Origin: Steroidobacteraceae bacterium
GTDB lineage: Bacteria > Pseudomonadota > Gammaproteobacteria > Steroidobacterales > Steroidobacteraceae
DNA: 64,000 nt
NCBI GenBank assembly: GCA_019187185.1
Contig: JABAQU010000006.1
Location: 38,168 to 102,167, forward strand
Direction of reading: 5' to 3'
Shown here: piece by piece, positions 53,246 to 63,500 of the stretch
How positions within the stretch are numbered: the stretch's first letter is position 1
Layout of the letters: every line of letters starts with the position of its first letter
Translations under genes and position numbers: made by a program
The notes under the pieces: model-generated
Told to the model about the DNA's origin: nothing
Seen by the model: the letters and a program-made list of their open reading frames with translations, nothing else
Database searches by the model: none

Positions 53246-53962
53246 ATGCCCAGTCCGCGCCCCCTGACCGCCACGCGCCCCGCGACCGCCACGTGCCCCG
53301 CGACGGACTTGCGCCGACTGTTCGACCCGGAGCCCCCTGTCGATCCCCTACGCAAGCACGACGGGACGGCGCGCGACGGAACGTCGCGGCAGCCGACCCT
53401 TGCGCAACAGAACCTCGCCCGCGAGCGTCGGGAAATGGCGATCCTCGTCGCCGAAATCCGCTGGACCGCCGCGGCGCTCGATCTCGCTCGCACCGTGCTC
53501 GCTCGAAGTGCCGGGCAGTGGGGGTTTGCGGGCGGCAACCCGCGTCGGCATGCGGTGCTCGCGGTGCTGGCGAGGCGCGCCGTGTGCCGCACGATTCCGG
53601 ATCTGGCGCGCGAGCTGCGCTGTTCGCGCCAGGCCGCGCACCGGTTGACCACCGTGCTCGCGCGACAGGGCCTCGTCCAGATCGAACCGCTGTGCCCTGG
53701 CACCCATGCGCTGTACGTCGAACTGACACCCGCGGGCGCGCGGGCGCTCGCCGATGCCGAGGCGTCGGCCGGCTTGTGTCTCAGCGCAATCGGCGAGGGG
53801 CTCCGGATCCGCGACATGCGCGCGCTGGGCAGCGCATTGCGCGCGATCCGCGAGCGCGCCGCGACGCTCAGACTGTCGGCGGCGCCGCCGTCGCGGGCAG
53901 TCGTACGCGGATGTGCAGCTCGCGCAGCTGCTGTTCGCTCACCTCGGTCGGCGCGTCGGTGA
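53246..53962 (+). CDS. MarR-like winged-helix transcriptional regulator
   Basis: The 238-residue product has a disordered Thr/Arg/Pro-rich N-terminus (to about residue 50), an alpha-helical dimerisation part, and a winged helix at about 100-165: [12 protein letters not shown], the recognition-helix region [19 protein letters not shown] and the wing ending [17 protein letters not shown]. This arrangement is typical of MarR. The large palindrome upstream is its likely site, and the amine-metabolism pair may be its target. Its last 95 bases overlap the 3' end of aspS, on the opposite strand, and the C-terminus there is low complexity; the start at 53246 is not supported by a strong ribosome-binding site. 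Confidence 0.7.
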   Translation: MPSPRPLTATRPATATCPATDLRRLFDPEPPVDPLRKHDGTARDGTSRQPTLAQQNLARERREMAILVAEIRWTAAALDLARTVLARSAGQWGFAGGNPRRHAVLAVLARRAVCRTIPDLARELRCSRQAAHRLTTVLARQGLVQIEPLCPGTHALYVELTPAGARALADAEASAGLCLSAIGEGLRIRDMRALGSALRAIRERAATLRLSAAPPSRAVVRGCAARAAAVRSPRSARR

Positions 53963-55655
53963 GCGGGCACGCGGCGGTCTGCGTCTTCGGGAACGCGATC
54001 ACGTCGCGGATGCTGTCGGCGCCCGACATCAGCATCACGAGCCGGTCGATGCCGAAGGCGATGCCGCCGTGCGGGGGCGCGCCATATTTCAGCGCATCGA
54101 GCAGGAAGCCGAACTTGCGGCGCGCCTCCTCGGGCTCGATGCCGAGCAGGTCGAAAACCGCCGACTGCAGCGCCTGCGAGTGGATGCGGACGCTCCCGCC
54201 GCCGATCTCCGAGCCGTTCAGCACCATGTCGTAGGCGCGCGCGAGCGCCTCGCCCGGCGCCGCGCGCAGCGCAGCCGGGTCGGTGTTCGCGGGTGACGTG
54301 AACGGATGGTGCATCGCCATCCAGCGCCCGGCCTCGTCGTCTCGCTCGAACATCGGGAAATCGACGACCCACAGCGGCCGCCAGGCATGCGCCACGAGCC
54401 CGAGGTCGGCGCCGAGCTTCAGGCGCAGCGCGCCGAGCGCATCGGCGACGACCTTCGCGCTGTCGGCGCCAAAGAAGATGAGGTCGCCATCGAGGGCGCC
54501 CGTGCGATCGAGAATGCCGGCCACCGCGGCATCCGACAGGAACTTCACGATCGGCGATTGCAGGCCGTCGCGCCCCTTCGCGCGTTCGTTGACTTTCACG
54601 TATGCGAGCCCGCGCGCACCGTAGCGCGCGACGTAGGCCGTGTACTCGTCGATCTGCGAGCGCGGCATCGCGCCGCCACCCGGCACCCGCAGTGCCGCCA
54701 CCCGGCCCTTCGGGTCTTTCGCCGGTGCCGCGAACACCTTGAAATCCGCCTCACGCACGAGATCGGCCACGTCGACGAGTTCGAGCGGCACGCGCAGGTC
54801 CGGCTTGTCGGAGCCGTATCTGCGCATGGCCTCCGCGTAGCTCATGCGCAGGAACGGGTTCGGCAGTTCGACGTTGAGCACCGTCTTGAACAGGTGGCGG
54901 ATCAGGCCTTCCATCAGTCCCATGATGTCGTCCTGCGACAGGAACGACGTCTCGATGTCGAGCTGCGTGAAGTCGGGCTGGCGGTCGGCGCGCAGGTCCT
55001 CGTCGCGGAAACAGCGCGCGACCTGGTAGTACCGGTCGAAGCCCGCGACCATGAGCAGCTGCTTGAAGATCTGCGGCGACTGCGGCAGCGCAAAGAACTT
55101 GCCGGGGTGGGTCCGGGACGGCACGAGGTAATCGCGCGCGCCCTCGGGCGTCGCCTTGGTCAGCATCGGGGTTTCTATGTCGACGAAGCCCTGTTCGTCG
55201 AGCCACGCGCGCAGCGCCCGCGTGGCCTCGTGACGCAGCCGGATGCGCTTCGCCATCGCCTCGCGCCGCAGGTCGATGTAGCGATAGCGCAGCCGCACTT
55301 CCTCCGACACCTGCTCATCGAGCTGGAACGGCAGCGGTTCCGACCGGTTCAGGATCTCGAGCTCCCGCGCGAGGATCTCGACGCGGCCCGAGGCGAGATT
55401 GGCATTCGCGGTGCCGGCGGGGCGCTCACGCACGAGGCCCGTGACGCGCACCACGAACTCGTGGCGCAAGGTTTCGGCCGCCGCGAACACGGCCTTGGCG
55501 TCGGGATCGAATACGACCTGCACGAGACCCGTGCGGTCGCGCAGGTCGGCGAAGATCACGCCGCCGTGATCCCGCCGCCTGTGCACCCAGCCCGCTACCG
55601 TGACTGTCTTGTTCGCCGAATGCTCGTCGACCTGGCCGCAGAAGTGAGTACGCAT
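53868..55655 (-). CDS. aspS: Aspartyl-tRNA synthetase AspS
   Basis: Charges tRNA-Asp. The 595-residue class II synthetase has an N-terminal OB-fold anticodon-binding domain (about 15-105), the motif-2 region [21 protein letters not shown], the bacterial insertion domain (about 280-425), and motif 3 [15 protein letters not shown]. The start [15 protein letters not shown] fits the known bacterial N-terminus. Convergent with, and overlapping by 95 bases, the MarR-like gene. Confidence 0.97.
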   Translation of the reverse strand: MRTHFCGQVDEHSANKTVTVAGWVHRRRDHGGVIFADLRDRTGLVQVVFDPDAKAVFAAAETLRHEFVVRVTGLVRERPAGTANANLASGRVEILARELEILNRSEPLPFQLDEQVSEEVRLRYRYIDLRREAMAKRIRLRHEATRALRAWLDEQGFVDIETPMLTKATPEGARDYLVPSRTHPGKFFALPQSPQIFKQLLMVAGFDRYYQVARCFRDEDLRADRQPDFTQLDIETSFLSQDDIMGLMEGLIRHLFKTVLNVELPNPFLRMSYAEAMRRYGSDKPDLRVPLELVDVADLVREADFKVFAAPAKDPKGRVAALRVPGGGAMPRSQIDEYTAYVARYGARGLAYVKVNERAKGRDGLQSPIVKFLSDAAVAGILDRTGALDGDLIFFGADSAKVVADALGALRLKLGADLGLVAHAWRPLWVVDFPMFERDDEAGRWMAMHHPFTSPANTDPAALRAAPGEALARAYDMVLNGSEIGGGSVRIHSQALQSAVFDLLGIEPEEARRKFGFLLDALKYGAPPHGGIAFGIDRLVMLMSGADSIRDVIAFPKTQTAACPLTDAPTEVSEQQLRELHIRVRLPATAAPPTV

Positions 55656-55669
55656 CCGGCCATTTTACG

Positions 55670-56740
55670 CTACTTGCCCTGCGGCCCGAGGCCGAGCGAG
55701 GAGATGTCCATCACGTGCAGGCGCAGGTTGCGCATGAAGGCCTTGGTTGCATCCATGCGGTTCGACGTCCACACCATCTTGCGACCGTCCGGCGAGACCG
55801 ACGGGAAGCCGTCGAAGCCGTCGTCGAAGGTGAGGCGCCGCGGCTTGGCGTCGGGGCCGGCGTCGATTTCGCCGAGATAGACTTCCCAGTTGCGGGTGCC
55901 CGGCTCGATCCGCACGTACACGAAATGCTTGCCGTCCGGGGTCGGGTACGGCGCCCAGTTCATGTCGTGGGTGAAGGTCTGCGGACGCAGGTCCGAACCG
56001 TCCCTCTTGATCGTGAAGATCGTCATTGGCGTCGGCTTCTGGTCGTACTCCGACGCCTTCCATGCGCGAAAGAGGATCGTGTTGCTGTCCGGCAGGAAGT
56101 AGGGGGCCCCCTCCTGCCAGTCCTTCGTGAAGGTGATCTGGTGCTCGCCGGTGCCGTCCGAGTTCATGAGCCAGAGGTCCATGTTGCCGTCGATCTGGCG
56201 GCCGAACACGATCCACTTGCCGTCGGGCGAGACGGTCACTTCCGCCTCGTAATAGTTGTTGTTCGTCAGGCGCTTGACGTGGCCGCCCTGCCTGTCGGAA
56301 ATATACAACTCCGAGCCCTGCGGATAGTGGCGCCAGTCGGACCAGTCGCCGTCGAGCTTGCCCGTGGTGCCCATGTGGTCCCGCACCGAGGTCCAGACGA
56401 GGTGCTTGCCGTCAGGGAAGAAGTACGAGCAGGCGTCGTAGCCCTTGTCGTTCACGAGCACGATGTCCGTGCCGGCGTCGGTGAAGGTCTTGGTCAGGAA
56501 GCCCACATTGCCGTGCGCGCCCTGCATGGCATGGGAGTCCTGGACCTGCGCAATGATGTGGGTGCTGTCGGGGCCGTAGTAGGCCTCCGCGGCCTCGCCG
56601 AGGTTCGGAATCTGCCAGGACGGAAGCTCCCCCGGCCGGGTGGATACCGCTGCGCCCTGGGGCGGTGCAACGGCCGTGACTGCCGCAGTCGCACATCCCG
56701 CCGAAAGCAGCGTGACCACCACGAGGAATCTGTTGCGCAT
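55670..56740 (-). CDS. PD40 beta-propeller lipoprotein (TolB-like)
   Basis: Predicted periplasmic lipoprotein. ATG 56740 gives a lipoprotein signal MRNRFLVVVTLLSAGC with cysteine 16 as the acylation site, and GGAG lies 9 bases upstream; ATG 56758 would add six residues. The 356-residue product has repeated propeller blades of the PD40 type (VSPDGKWIVFGRQ, FLPDSNTILFRAW, PTPDGKHFVYVR, VSPDGRKMVWTSN). Such proteins bind peptides or partner proteins. Divergent from the TonB-dependent receptor, so a shared surface function is possible. Confidence 0.85.
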   Translation of the reverse strand: MRNRFLVVVTLLSAGCATAAVTAVAPPQGAAVSTRPGELPSWQIPNLGEAAEAYYGPDSTHIIAQVQDSHAMQGAHGNVGFLTKTFTDAGTDIVLVNDKGYDACSYFFPDGKHLVWTSVRDHMGTTGKLDGDWSDWRHYPQGSELYISDRQGGHVKRLTNNNYYEAEVTVSPDGKWIVFGRQIDGNMDLWLMNSDGTGEHQITFTKDWQEGAPYFLPDSNTILFRAWKASEYDQKPTPMTIFTIKRDGSDLRPQTFTHDMNWAPYPTPDGKHFVYVRIEPGTRNWEVYLGEIDAGPDAKPRRLTFDDGFDGFPSVSPDGRKMVWTSNRMDATKAFMRNLRLHVMDISSLGLGPQGK

Positions 56741-56837
56741 TTGTTGCGTCTCCACCATCGTTGATATTGCTCAAGAGTGTCATACCGCGTTAGCGTAGTT
56801 GGCAAGGGGGGCGCATGGTGCGTCCACAGGGAGAACC

Positions 56838-59312
56838 ATGCGTACATCAACACTGCTGGCCGGGCTCACTGCGGCATCGCTCCTCGCGGGCACGGGTGCG
56901 GCATTCGCCCAGGCGCAGGCATCCGACAGCCTCGACGAAATCGTCGTCACGGCGCGCAAGACCGAAGAGCGCCTGATCGACGTGCCACTCGCCATCACGG
57001 CCCTGTCCGACAAGGCGATCGAGGAGCGCGGCATCCGCAATCTCGACGACATTGCCGCGAATACTCCCGGTCTCACCTTCTCGAATGTGATCGGCGAGAT
57101 GCTGCCTTCGCCTGTCATTCGCGGCGTCGCGCCGATCGACATCCTCGGCGAGAACAACACCGCGATCTTCATCGATGGCATTTATGTATCGGCGCGTGAG
57201 GGCCTCAACTTCAGCCAGATCGATCTCGAGCGGATCGAAGTGGTGAAGGGCCCGCAGGCGGCGATGTACGGCCGCAACAGCTTCAGCGGCGCCATCAACT
57301 ATGTGACCGCGAAGCCGACCGACGAGTTCAAGGGCAAGACGGAAGTGACCTTCGGCAACGACGGCCGGGCGCTCGCGTCGATCTCGGCGAGCGGACCGCT
57401 CATCGAGGGCGTCCTGAAGGGTCGCGCCGCGGTGCTCTACGACAACTTCGATGGTTCCTACAAGAACCAGTGGGCGGGCAGGGGCCCGGGCCCCGACATC
57501 GGCGGCTACCAGTACAAGACGTTCCAGGGCGCACTGCTGTGGACCCCGAACGACAACTTCGAGGGTGAGATCAGCCTCTATGTGTCGGACGACAGCATCG
57601 ACAACGGGGCGATGACCGGCCTCATGGCCAATTGCGAGAACCGCAACCAGATACCGGTCACGCCGATGCTTTCGAGCCGCCTGCTGAATTACTGCGGCGA
57701 GCTGCCGTCGGTCGGCAAGAACGACCTGACAGTGATCGCCGGGGCGACCGGCGAGGATCGCGATGTCACGCGCGGCCACATGAAACTCAAGTGGTCGTTC
57801 GCGAACGGCGGCACGATCGACTCGCTGACCGGCTATTCGGTCACCAGCCAGTCGTTCTTCGTGGACGGCGGCCGCAACCGCGGCGAGACTGTCCCCTTCA
57901 CTTACCTCGCGGCGCCGCTCGGCAACTTCTTCGGCTTCCCGACATCTGCGTCGCGCGAGCAGACGACGACCGGCCTGCTGCAGGTCGGTCCCGGCATCAC
58001 CTACAAGGAGCTGAGCCAGGAGCTGCGCTATTCGAGCGACCAGACGCAGCGCTTCACCTACTCGGTCGGCGCGTATTACTACGACACGACGAGCGAGTCG
58101 GGTCTCGACGACGTCACCACGACGCAGCCGCTGCCGGCGGACTTCGGTACGTTCTGCCTCGCCTGCGTTTTCGGTGCGGTGGGGCCTGTTTGGGCGGATT
58201 TCGCACCGGGCGCGGGCGACGCGGCGTTCCTGCCGTGGTTCACGAGCCCGACCGGCAACGCTGTCGACGGCAACGTCATCGAGAACAATACGAAGGCGCC
58301 TTCTGTCTTCGCGCAGTTCGAGTATGACTTCACCGACCAGCTGTCCTTCGGCGCGGAAGCGCGCTACACCGAGGAAAAGAAGAAATTCATCGATCACCAG
58401 ACCGGCACGAACCGGTCGGTCACGTCCGATCTGATCAACTGGCGCACGACCCTGCGCTACCAGCCGAGCAGCAGCCTCACGTACTACGGCGCCATCGCGC
58501 ACGCGGAGAAGGGCGGCGGTTCGGATGGCGCACAGGTCACGTTCGTCGACGATCCGGGCAATATCGTCACGATCATCCAGCCGTTCGACCCCGAGAACAT
58601 GCTGAGCTATGAACTCGGCATGAAGAGCGAGTTCATGGATCGCCGCCTCGGCCTCGAGTTCGACGTGTACTACATGGACTGGACCGACATCGTGATCCCG
58701 CAGGTGTTCGAGGACATCGGCGGCCGGCCGATCACGTTGCCGCAGTCCCTCAGCGTCAACGCCGGCGATGCGACGGTCAAGGGCGCGGAACTGTCTCTGA
58801 CAGCGCACCCGGTGGCGGGCCTCGACCTGAACCTCGGTGTCTCGTACAGCGACGGCAAGTACGACGACGCGGATGTGTCGTCGTTCGCGCAGTTCCCGAG
58901 CTTCTACCCGGATGGCGACGTCTCGGGCAACCGGATCCTGCGCTCGTCGGAATGGCAGTGGAATGCGGGCGCGGGTTACAGTGCCGTGGCCCGCGGCGAC
59001 ATGAGCTGGTTCTTCCGCGCCGATGCCGCCTACCGCGGCAAGCAGTATGCGGACGCGACGAACCAGGCGATCGTGCCGGATTCGCTGAACGTGAACGCCT
59101 CGCTCGGGCTGCGCACCGACCGCTGGAGTCTCGAGCTGTGGGGTCGCAACCTCACCGACGAGGACGCGCCGACCGGCGCCTTCCGCGAAGTTCTCTTCTC
59201 GAACACGTTGCCGAACGGCACGTCGTCGGGCGGGACCTTCTTCCCGATCCAGTACACGGCCTCGCATCCGCGCCGGCTGACTTACGGTGTGACATGGCGC
59301 ATGAAGTTCTGA
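56838..59312 (+). CDS. TonB-dependent outer membrane receptor
   Basis: Outer-membrane channel powered by TonB. ATG 56838 is preceded by AGGGAGAACC and yields a signal peptide (residues 1-24, ending AAFA) and 824 residues; the in-frame codon at 56799 adds 13 unlikely residues. A TonB-box-like DEIVVTA lies near residue 35, followed by the plug (VPLAITALSDKAIEERG, GPQAAMYGRNSFSGAINYVT) and a beta-barrel ending in a phenylalanine (VTWRMKF), the BAM recognition signal. The ligand cannot be told; coupling to a ChaN-type gene suggests haem or iron. Confidence 0.92.
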   Translation: MRTSTLLAGLTAASLLAGTGAAFAQAQASDSLDEIVVTARKTEERLIDVPLAITALSDKAIEERGIRNLDDIAANTPGLTFSNVIGEMLPSPVIRGVAPIDILGENNTAIFIDGIYVSAREGLNFSQIDLERIEVVKGPQAAMYGRNSFSGAINYVTAKPTDEFKGKTEVTFGNDGRALASISASGPLIEGVLKGRAAVLYDNFDGSYKNQWAGRGPGPDIGGYQYKTFQGALLWTPNDNFEGEISLYVSDDSIDNGAMTGLMANCENRNQIPVTPMLSSRLLNYCGELPSVGKNDLTVIAGATGEDRDVTRGHMKLKWSFANGGTIDSLTGYSVTSQSFFVDGGRNRGETVPFTYLAAPLGNFFGFPTSASREQTTTGLLQVGPGITYKELSQELRYSSDQTQRFTYSVGAYYYDTTSESGLDDVTTTQPLPADFGTFCLACVFGAVGPVWADFAPGAGDAAFLPWFTSPTGNAVDGNVIENNTKAPSVFAQFEYDFTDQLSFGAEARYTEEKKKFIDHQTGTNRSVTSDLINWRTTLRYQPSSSLTYYGAIAHAEKGGGSDGAQVTFVDDPGNIVTIIQPFDPENMLSYELGMKSEFMDRRLGLEFDVYYMDWTDIVIPQVFEDIGGRPITLPQSLSVNAGDATVKGAELSLTAHPVAGLDLNLGVSYSDGKYDDADVSSFAQFPSFYPDGDVSGNRILRSSEWQWNAGAGYSAVARGDMSWFFRADAAYRGKQYADATNQAIVPDSLNVNASLGLRTDRWSLELWGRNLTDEDAPTGAFREVLFSNTLPNGTSSGGTFFPIQYTASHPRRLTYGVTWRMKF

Positions 59313-60520
59313 AGAAGATCGTCGCCGCAGGCTGGCTCCTCGCAAGCCTGCCGGCGACGGCCGCCGAGAATGTCCTCGACCTCCCGATCGGCGACCCGGC
59401 GCGTGCCGGTCGGGAAGTCGCGGTCACACTCGACGGTGTTGTCGACACCCGCGCCGGCGAGCTGATCACGCCGGCAGAATTCGCGAAGCGGCTCGCGAAC
59501 ACACGGGTGCTGTTCGTCGGCGAGGAGCACACGACACCCGAGTTCCACGATGTCGAACTCGCGGCGATCAAGGCGCTGCACGAGGCGGGGCGCGAGGTGC
59601 TGATCGGCCTCGAGATGTACCCGTACGACCGGCAGGCGCCGCTCGACGAGTGGATCGACGGCAAGCTGACCGAAAAGGGCTTCGTGGACCTCTCGGGGTG
59701 GTACGTCTACTGGTCGCACCACTGGGGCTACTACCGCGACATCTTCCAGTACGCGCGCGAGCAGGGCCTGCGCATGTACGGCGTGAACCTGCCGCGCGCG
59801 GCGGTCGATCTCGTGCGCGCGAAGGGCTTCGATGCCCTCGATCCCGAGACACGCGCGCACCTGCCGCCGAAGATCGATGTCGCGAATGCCGAGCATCGGC
59901 GCCTCTTCCGCGCCTATTTCAGCGACGAGGACGCGCTGCACTCGCAGATGTCCGACGCGGCGCTCGACTCGCTGCACCGTGCGCAGGTCGCGTGGGACGC
60001 GTCGATGGGATGGAACGCGGCCCAGGCGCTCGAGAAGCACGGCGGCAAGAACGCGATCATCGTGATTTTCATCGGTGCGGGCCACGTCGCGTACAACCTC
60101 GGCGGCGTGCATCAGCTCGAGGCGAACTACGACGGTGAAGTGCGTTCGCTGATTCCGGTGCCGGTGCGCGTTGCCGGCAAACCCGTCGGCCCCGTGCGTG
60201 CCTCCTACGCGGACTTCATCTGGGGCGTCCCCGGGCGGGACGGCCCGGGACTTCCCGTGCTCGGCGTCTCGCTCGCGGGACGCATCGGGAAGGAACCTTC
60301 GAAGGTCATACAGGTCGACAAGGATGGCAGCGCGGCAAAGGCCGGCGTGAAGGTGGGCGATGTGATCGTGCGGCTCGGCGGCACGGCCATCGGTTCGACC
60401 ACCGACCTGCAGCGTACCACCGGCAATTACGCGTGGGGCGACGGCACGAAGCTCGAGATCCGCCGCGACGGCCAGCCTATGACGCTCGACCTCGTGTTCA
60501 GACGCCCGACACCGAAATAA
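59294..60520 (+). CDS. ChaN-family (haem-binding type) protein with C-terminal PDZ domain
   Basis: The 408-residue product has a signal peptide (about 1-24, ending PATAA), a ChaN domain (about 45-280) with LFVGEEHTTPEFHDVEL and IGLEMYPYDRQAPLDEW, and an added PDZ domain (about 320-405; SAAKAGVKVGDVIVRLGGTA). ChaN proteins bind haem and belong to iron-regulated systems in some bacteria. The start overlaps the end of the receptor gene by 19 bases, and the stop overlaps the next start (TAATG), so the three are coupled. The lead lacks a lipobox, unlike classical ChaN. Confidence 0.85.
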   Translation: MAHEVLKKIVAAGWLLASLPATAAENVLDLPIGDPARAGREVAVTLDGVVDTRAGELITPAEFAKRLANTRVLFVGEEHTTPEFHDVELAAIKALHEAGREVLIGLEMYPYDRQAPLDEWIDGKLTEKGFVDLSGWYVYWSHHWGYYRDIFQYAREQGLRMYGVNLPRAAVDLVRAKGFDALDPETRAHLPPKIDVANAEHRRLFRAYFSDEDALHSQMSDAALDSLHRAQVAWDASMGWNAAQALEKHGGKNAIIVIFIGAGHVAYNLGGVHQLEANYDGEVRSLIPVPVRVAGKPVGPVRASYADFIWGVPGRDGPGLPVLGVSLAGRIGKEPSKVIQVDKDGSAAKAGVKVGDVIVRLGGTAIGSTTDLQRTTGNYAWGDGTKLEIRRDGQPMTLDLVFRRPTPK

Positions 60521-63500
60521 TGAAGACAACCCTGCTCGCCCGGGTGAGCGCCGGCGCGCTCGCCCTCGTCGCCCTTTCCGCGGGCGCCGCCGATCTGCCG
60601 CGCTACGACCTCGATGTGCGCGTCACGCCCTCGGCCCATCAGCTTGACGTCGAGGCGACCGTCGCGTTTCCGCCCGAATACGCGGGCCGGCAGGTCGAGT
60701 TCCTGCTCGCGGCGCCACTCGCGATCAGCCGCTCGTCGCCCACGGTCGAGCGCTTGCCGGTGGGGGAGACGGCCGGGTTCTCCGGCATCAATGGATCGAG
60801 TGGCGCGCTCGAGAAGGCCGGCCACGCGGCGCGCTATCGCGTGACGCTGCCGAAGGATGCGCCGACCCTGAAGCTCGCCTATGCGGGCCCGATCGACTTC
60901 AATCTCGAGACGCCCGAGGAAGAATACGCGCGCGGCTTCAGCGAGACCGCGGGCCTCATCAGCGAGAAGGGCGTCTACCTCGCCGGCAGTTCCCTCTGGT
61001 ATCCGTATCTCGGCGACACACTGTTCGTCGCGGCGGTGACGACGCATCCACCCGAAGGCTGGCACCTGGTCACGGTCGATCCGGCGCCGGTCGATGAAAT
61101 CGCGCTCGTCGGCGGACCGCTGACGCGCTACACGGAATCGGTGGGTGCCGTCGAAGCGCAGGTCTTCCTGCGTACGCCCGACGAGGCGCTCGCGCGGAAA
61201 TTCCTCGATGCGACGGCGCGCGACCTCGAGATGTACCGCCAGCTGATCGGCCCGTATCCCTACCGCAAGTTCGCCATGGTCGAGAACTTCTGGGAAACGG
61301 GCTACGGCATGCCGTCGTTCACGCTGCTCGGCCCGCAGATCATCCGCTTCCCGTTCATCCTCACGTCGTCCTATCCGCACGAGATCCTGCACAACTGGTG
61401 GGGCAACTCGGTCTTCGTCGACTACGCGACCGGCAACTGGTGCGAGGGCCTCACGGCCTACATGGCGGACCACCTGTTCAAGGAACAGGTCGGCCAGGGC
61501 GCGGAGTATCGCCGCGACACGCTGAAGCGCTACCGCGACTACGTCAAGGAAGGGCACGATTTCCCGCTCAGCGAGTTCCGCTCGCGCCACAGCGCCGTGA
61601 CCGAGGCCGTCGGTTACGGCAAGACGATGATGGGTTTCCACATGCTGCGCCGGCAGCTTGGCGACGACACGTTCCGCAAGGCGCTGCAGGGCTTCTACCG
61701 GACCGAACGCGGCAAGCGCGCCGGCTTCATGGATGTCAAGCGCGCGTTCGCGCAGGCGGGCGGCGCGAACCTCGACACCTTCTTCGACCAGTGGGTCAAT
61801 CACGCCGGCGCGGCCGACCTGCGGGTCGAAGACGTGCGGGTGGACGGCACGCGCGTGCGCGGCGTGATCCGGCAGGTGCAGACCACCGGTCTCCTCGCGA
61901 TCGACGTGCCGGTCTCGGTGCGCACGGCGAAGGGATATACGGTGCGGACCATCGCGCTCTCGGGCGCGCGGACCCCGTTCGACGTGAACGCCGACAGTGA
62001 GCCGCTGCTCGTCGAGATCGACCCGGAATTCGATGTCTTTCGCCTGCTCGATCCGCGCGAAACGGCGCCGTCGATCGGCCAGGTCTTCGGTGACACGGCC
62101 GTGCTCGCCGTGCTGCCTGCCCGGGCCGACGAGGCGACCCGGGAGCGGTATCGAAGTGTGCTCGCGCGCTGGGCGAGCCCTGCGCAGAAGCTCGACGTGA
62201 AACTCGACAGCGATGTGCCGCAGTTGCCGGCGGACCGTGCGGTGTGGGTGTTCGGCCGCGACAACCGCTATGCCGCCGCGCTCCTGAAGGAAGCCGCCGC
62301 GGAGAGCGCGCTCGCGCGCACCGACGCGAGTGTCGTGTTCGCGCGCCGCCATCCGGCGAACGTGGCGAAGGCCGTCGGGTTCATCGCGCTCGGCAGTGCC
62401 GCGGCGGCGCCCGCGCTCGCGGGCAAGCTGCCGCATTACGGCAAGTATTCCTACCTCGTGTTCGAAGGCGACGAGGCGAAGAATGTCGTCAAGGGCGAAT
62501 GGAGCGCCGACGAGTCGCCGCTGCGTGTCGACCTGCGCCGCGGTGCCGCGGCGCGCACGGCACTCGCCCCGCTCGCGCGGGCTCCCCGTGCGCCGCTCGC
62601 CGAGCCGCCGCCTGTCTTCGACGAGCGCGCGATGCTGGGCCACGTGCAGTATCTCGCGGCCCCGGAACGCGAAGGCCGCGGCCTCGGCACGCACGGCATT
62701 GGCGAGGCGGCCGACTACATCGCGAGGGCGTTCGCCGCGGCGGGTCTTGTGCCCGCGGGCGACGATGGCGGCTGGCTACAGGCCTTTCCCGAGGGCAAGA
62801 ACGTGATCGGCGTGCTTCCGGGCGCGAACCCGTTGTTCAAGGACGAGGCCATCGTCGTCTCGGCGCACTACGACCACCTCGGCCCGAACCATCCCGGCGC
62901 GGACGACAATGCGAGCGGCGTGGCCGTGCTGATCGAACTCGCGCGCACCGCGGCCCAGCAGGGCCGGCCGCCGCGCACAGTGGTTTTCGCGGCGTTCTCG
63001 GGCGAGGAATCGGGGCTCCTTGGCTCGCGCTGGTATGCGACGCACGCCTCGCCGGTGCCGCTCGCGGGCATCCGTGCGAACATCAATCTCGATACGGTCG
63101 GCCGTCTCGGTGACGGCCCGGTGCGCGTCATCGGCACGGGCACCGCGACCGAATGGCCTCATGTCTTCCGCGGCATCGGGTTCACGACCGGCATCGCGAT
63201 CCAGTCGATCGACGGCGCCACGGTGTCATCCGACCAGCAGGCCTTCATCGAGCGCGGCATCCCGGGCGTGCAGCTCTTCTCGGGCGCGAACCTCGACTAT
63301 CACAAGGCGACGGACACGGCCGACAAGATCGACGGCGCGGGTCTCGTGAAGGTCGCGACGGTGGCCAAGGAGGCCATCGACTATCTCGCGGCGCGTGCCG
63401 AACCCTTGCACGCGACGACCCATGGCGCCACACCGCCGGCATCGGCGGCCGCGGCGGCACCGACCGAGCGCAAGGTGTCGTTCGGCGTCGTTCCGGACTT

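Noticed and set aside
56847..59345. An 832-codon open frame antisense to the TonB-dependent receptor
   Set aside because: No domain and a biased Arg/Ala/Val/Asp content; the sense strand has a clear receptor with signal peptide and barrel end.
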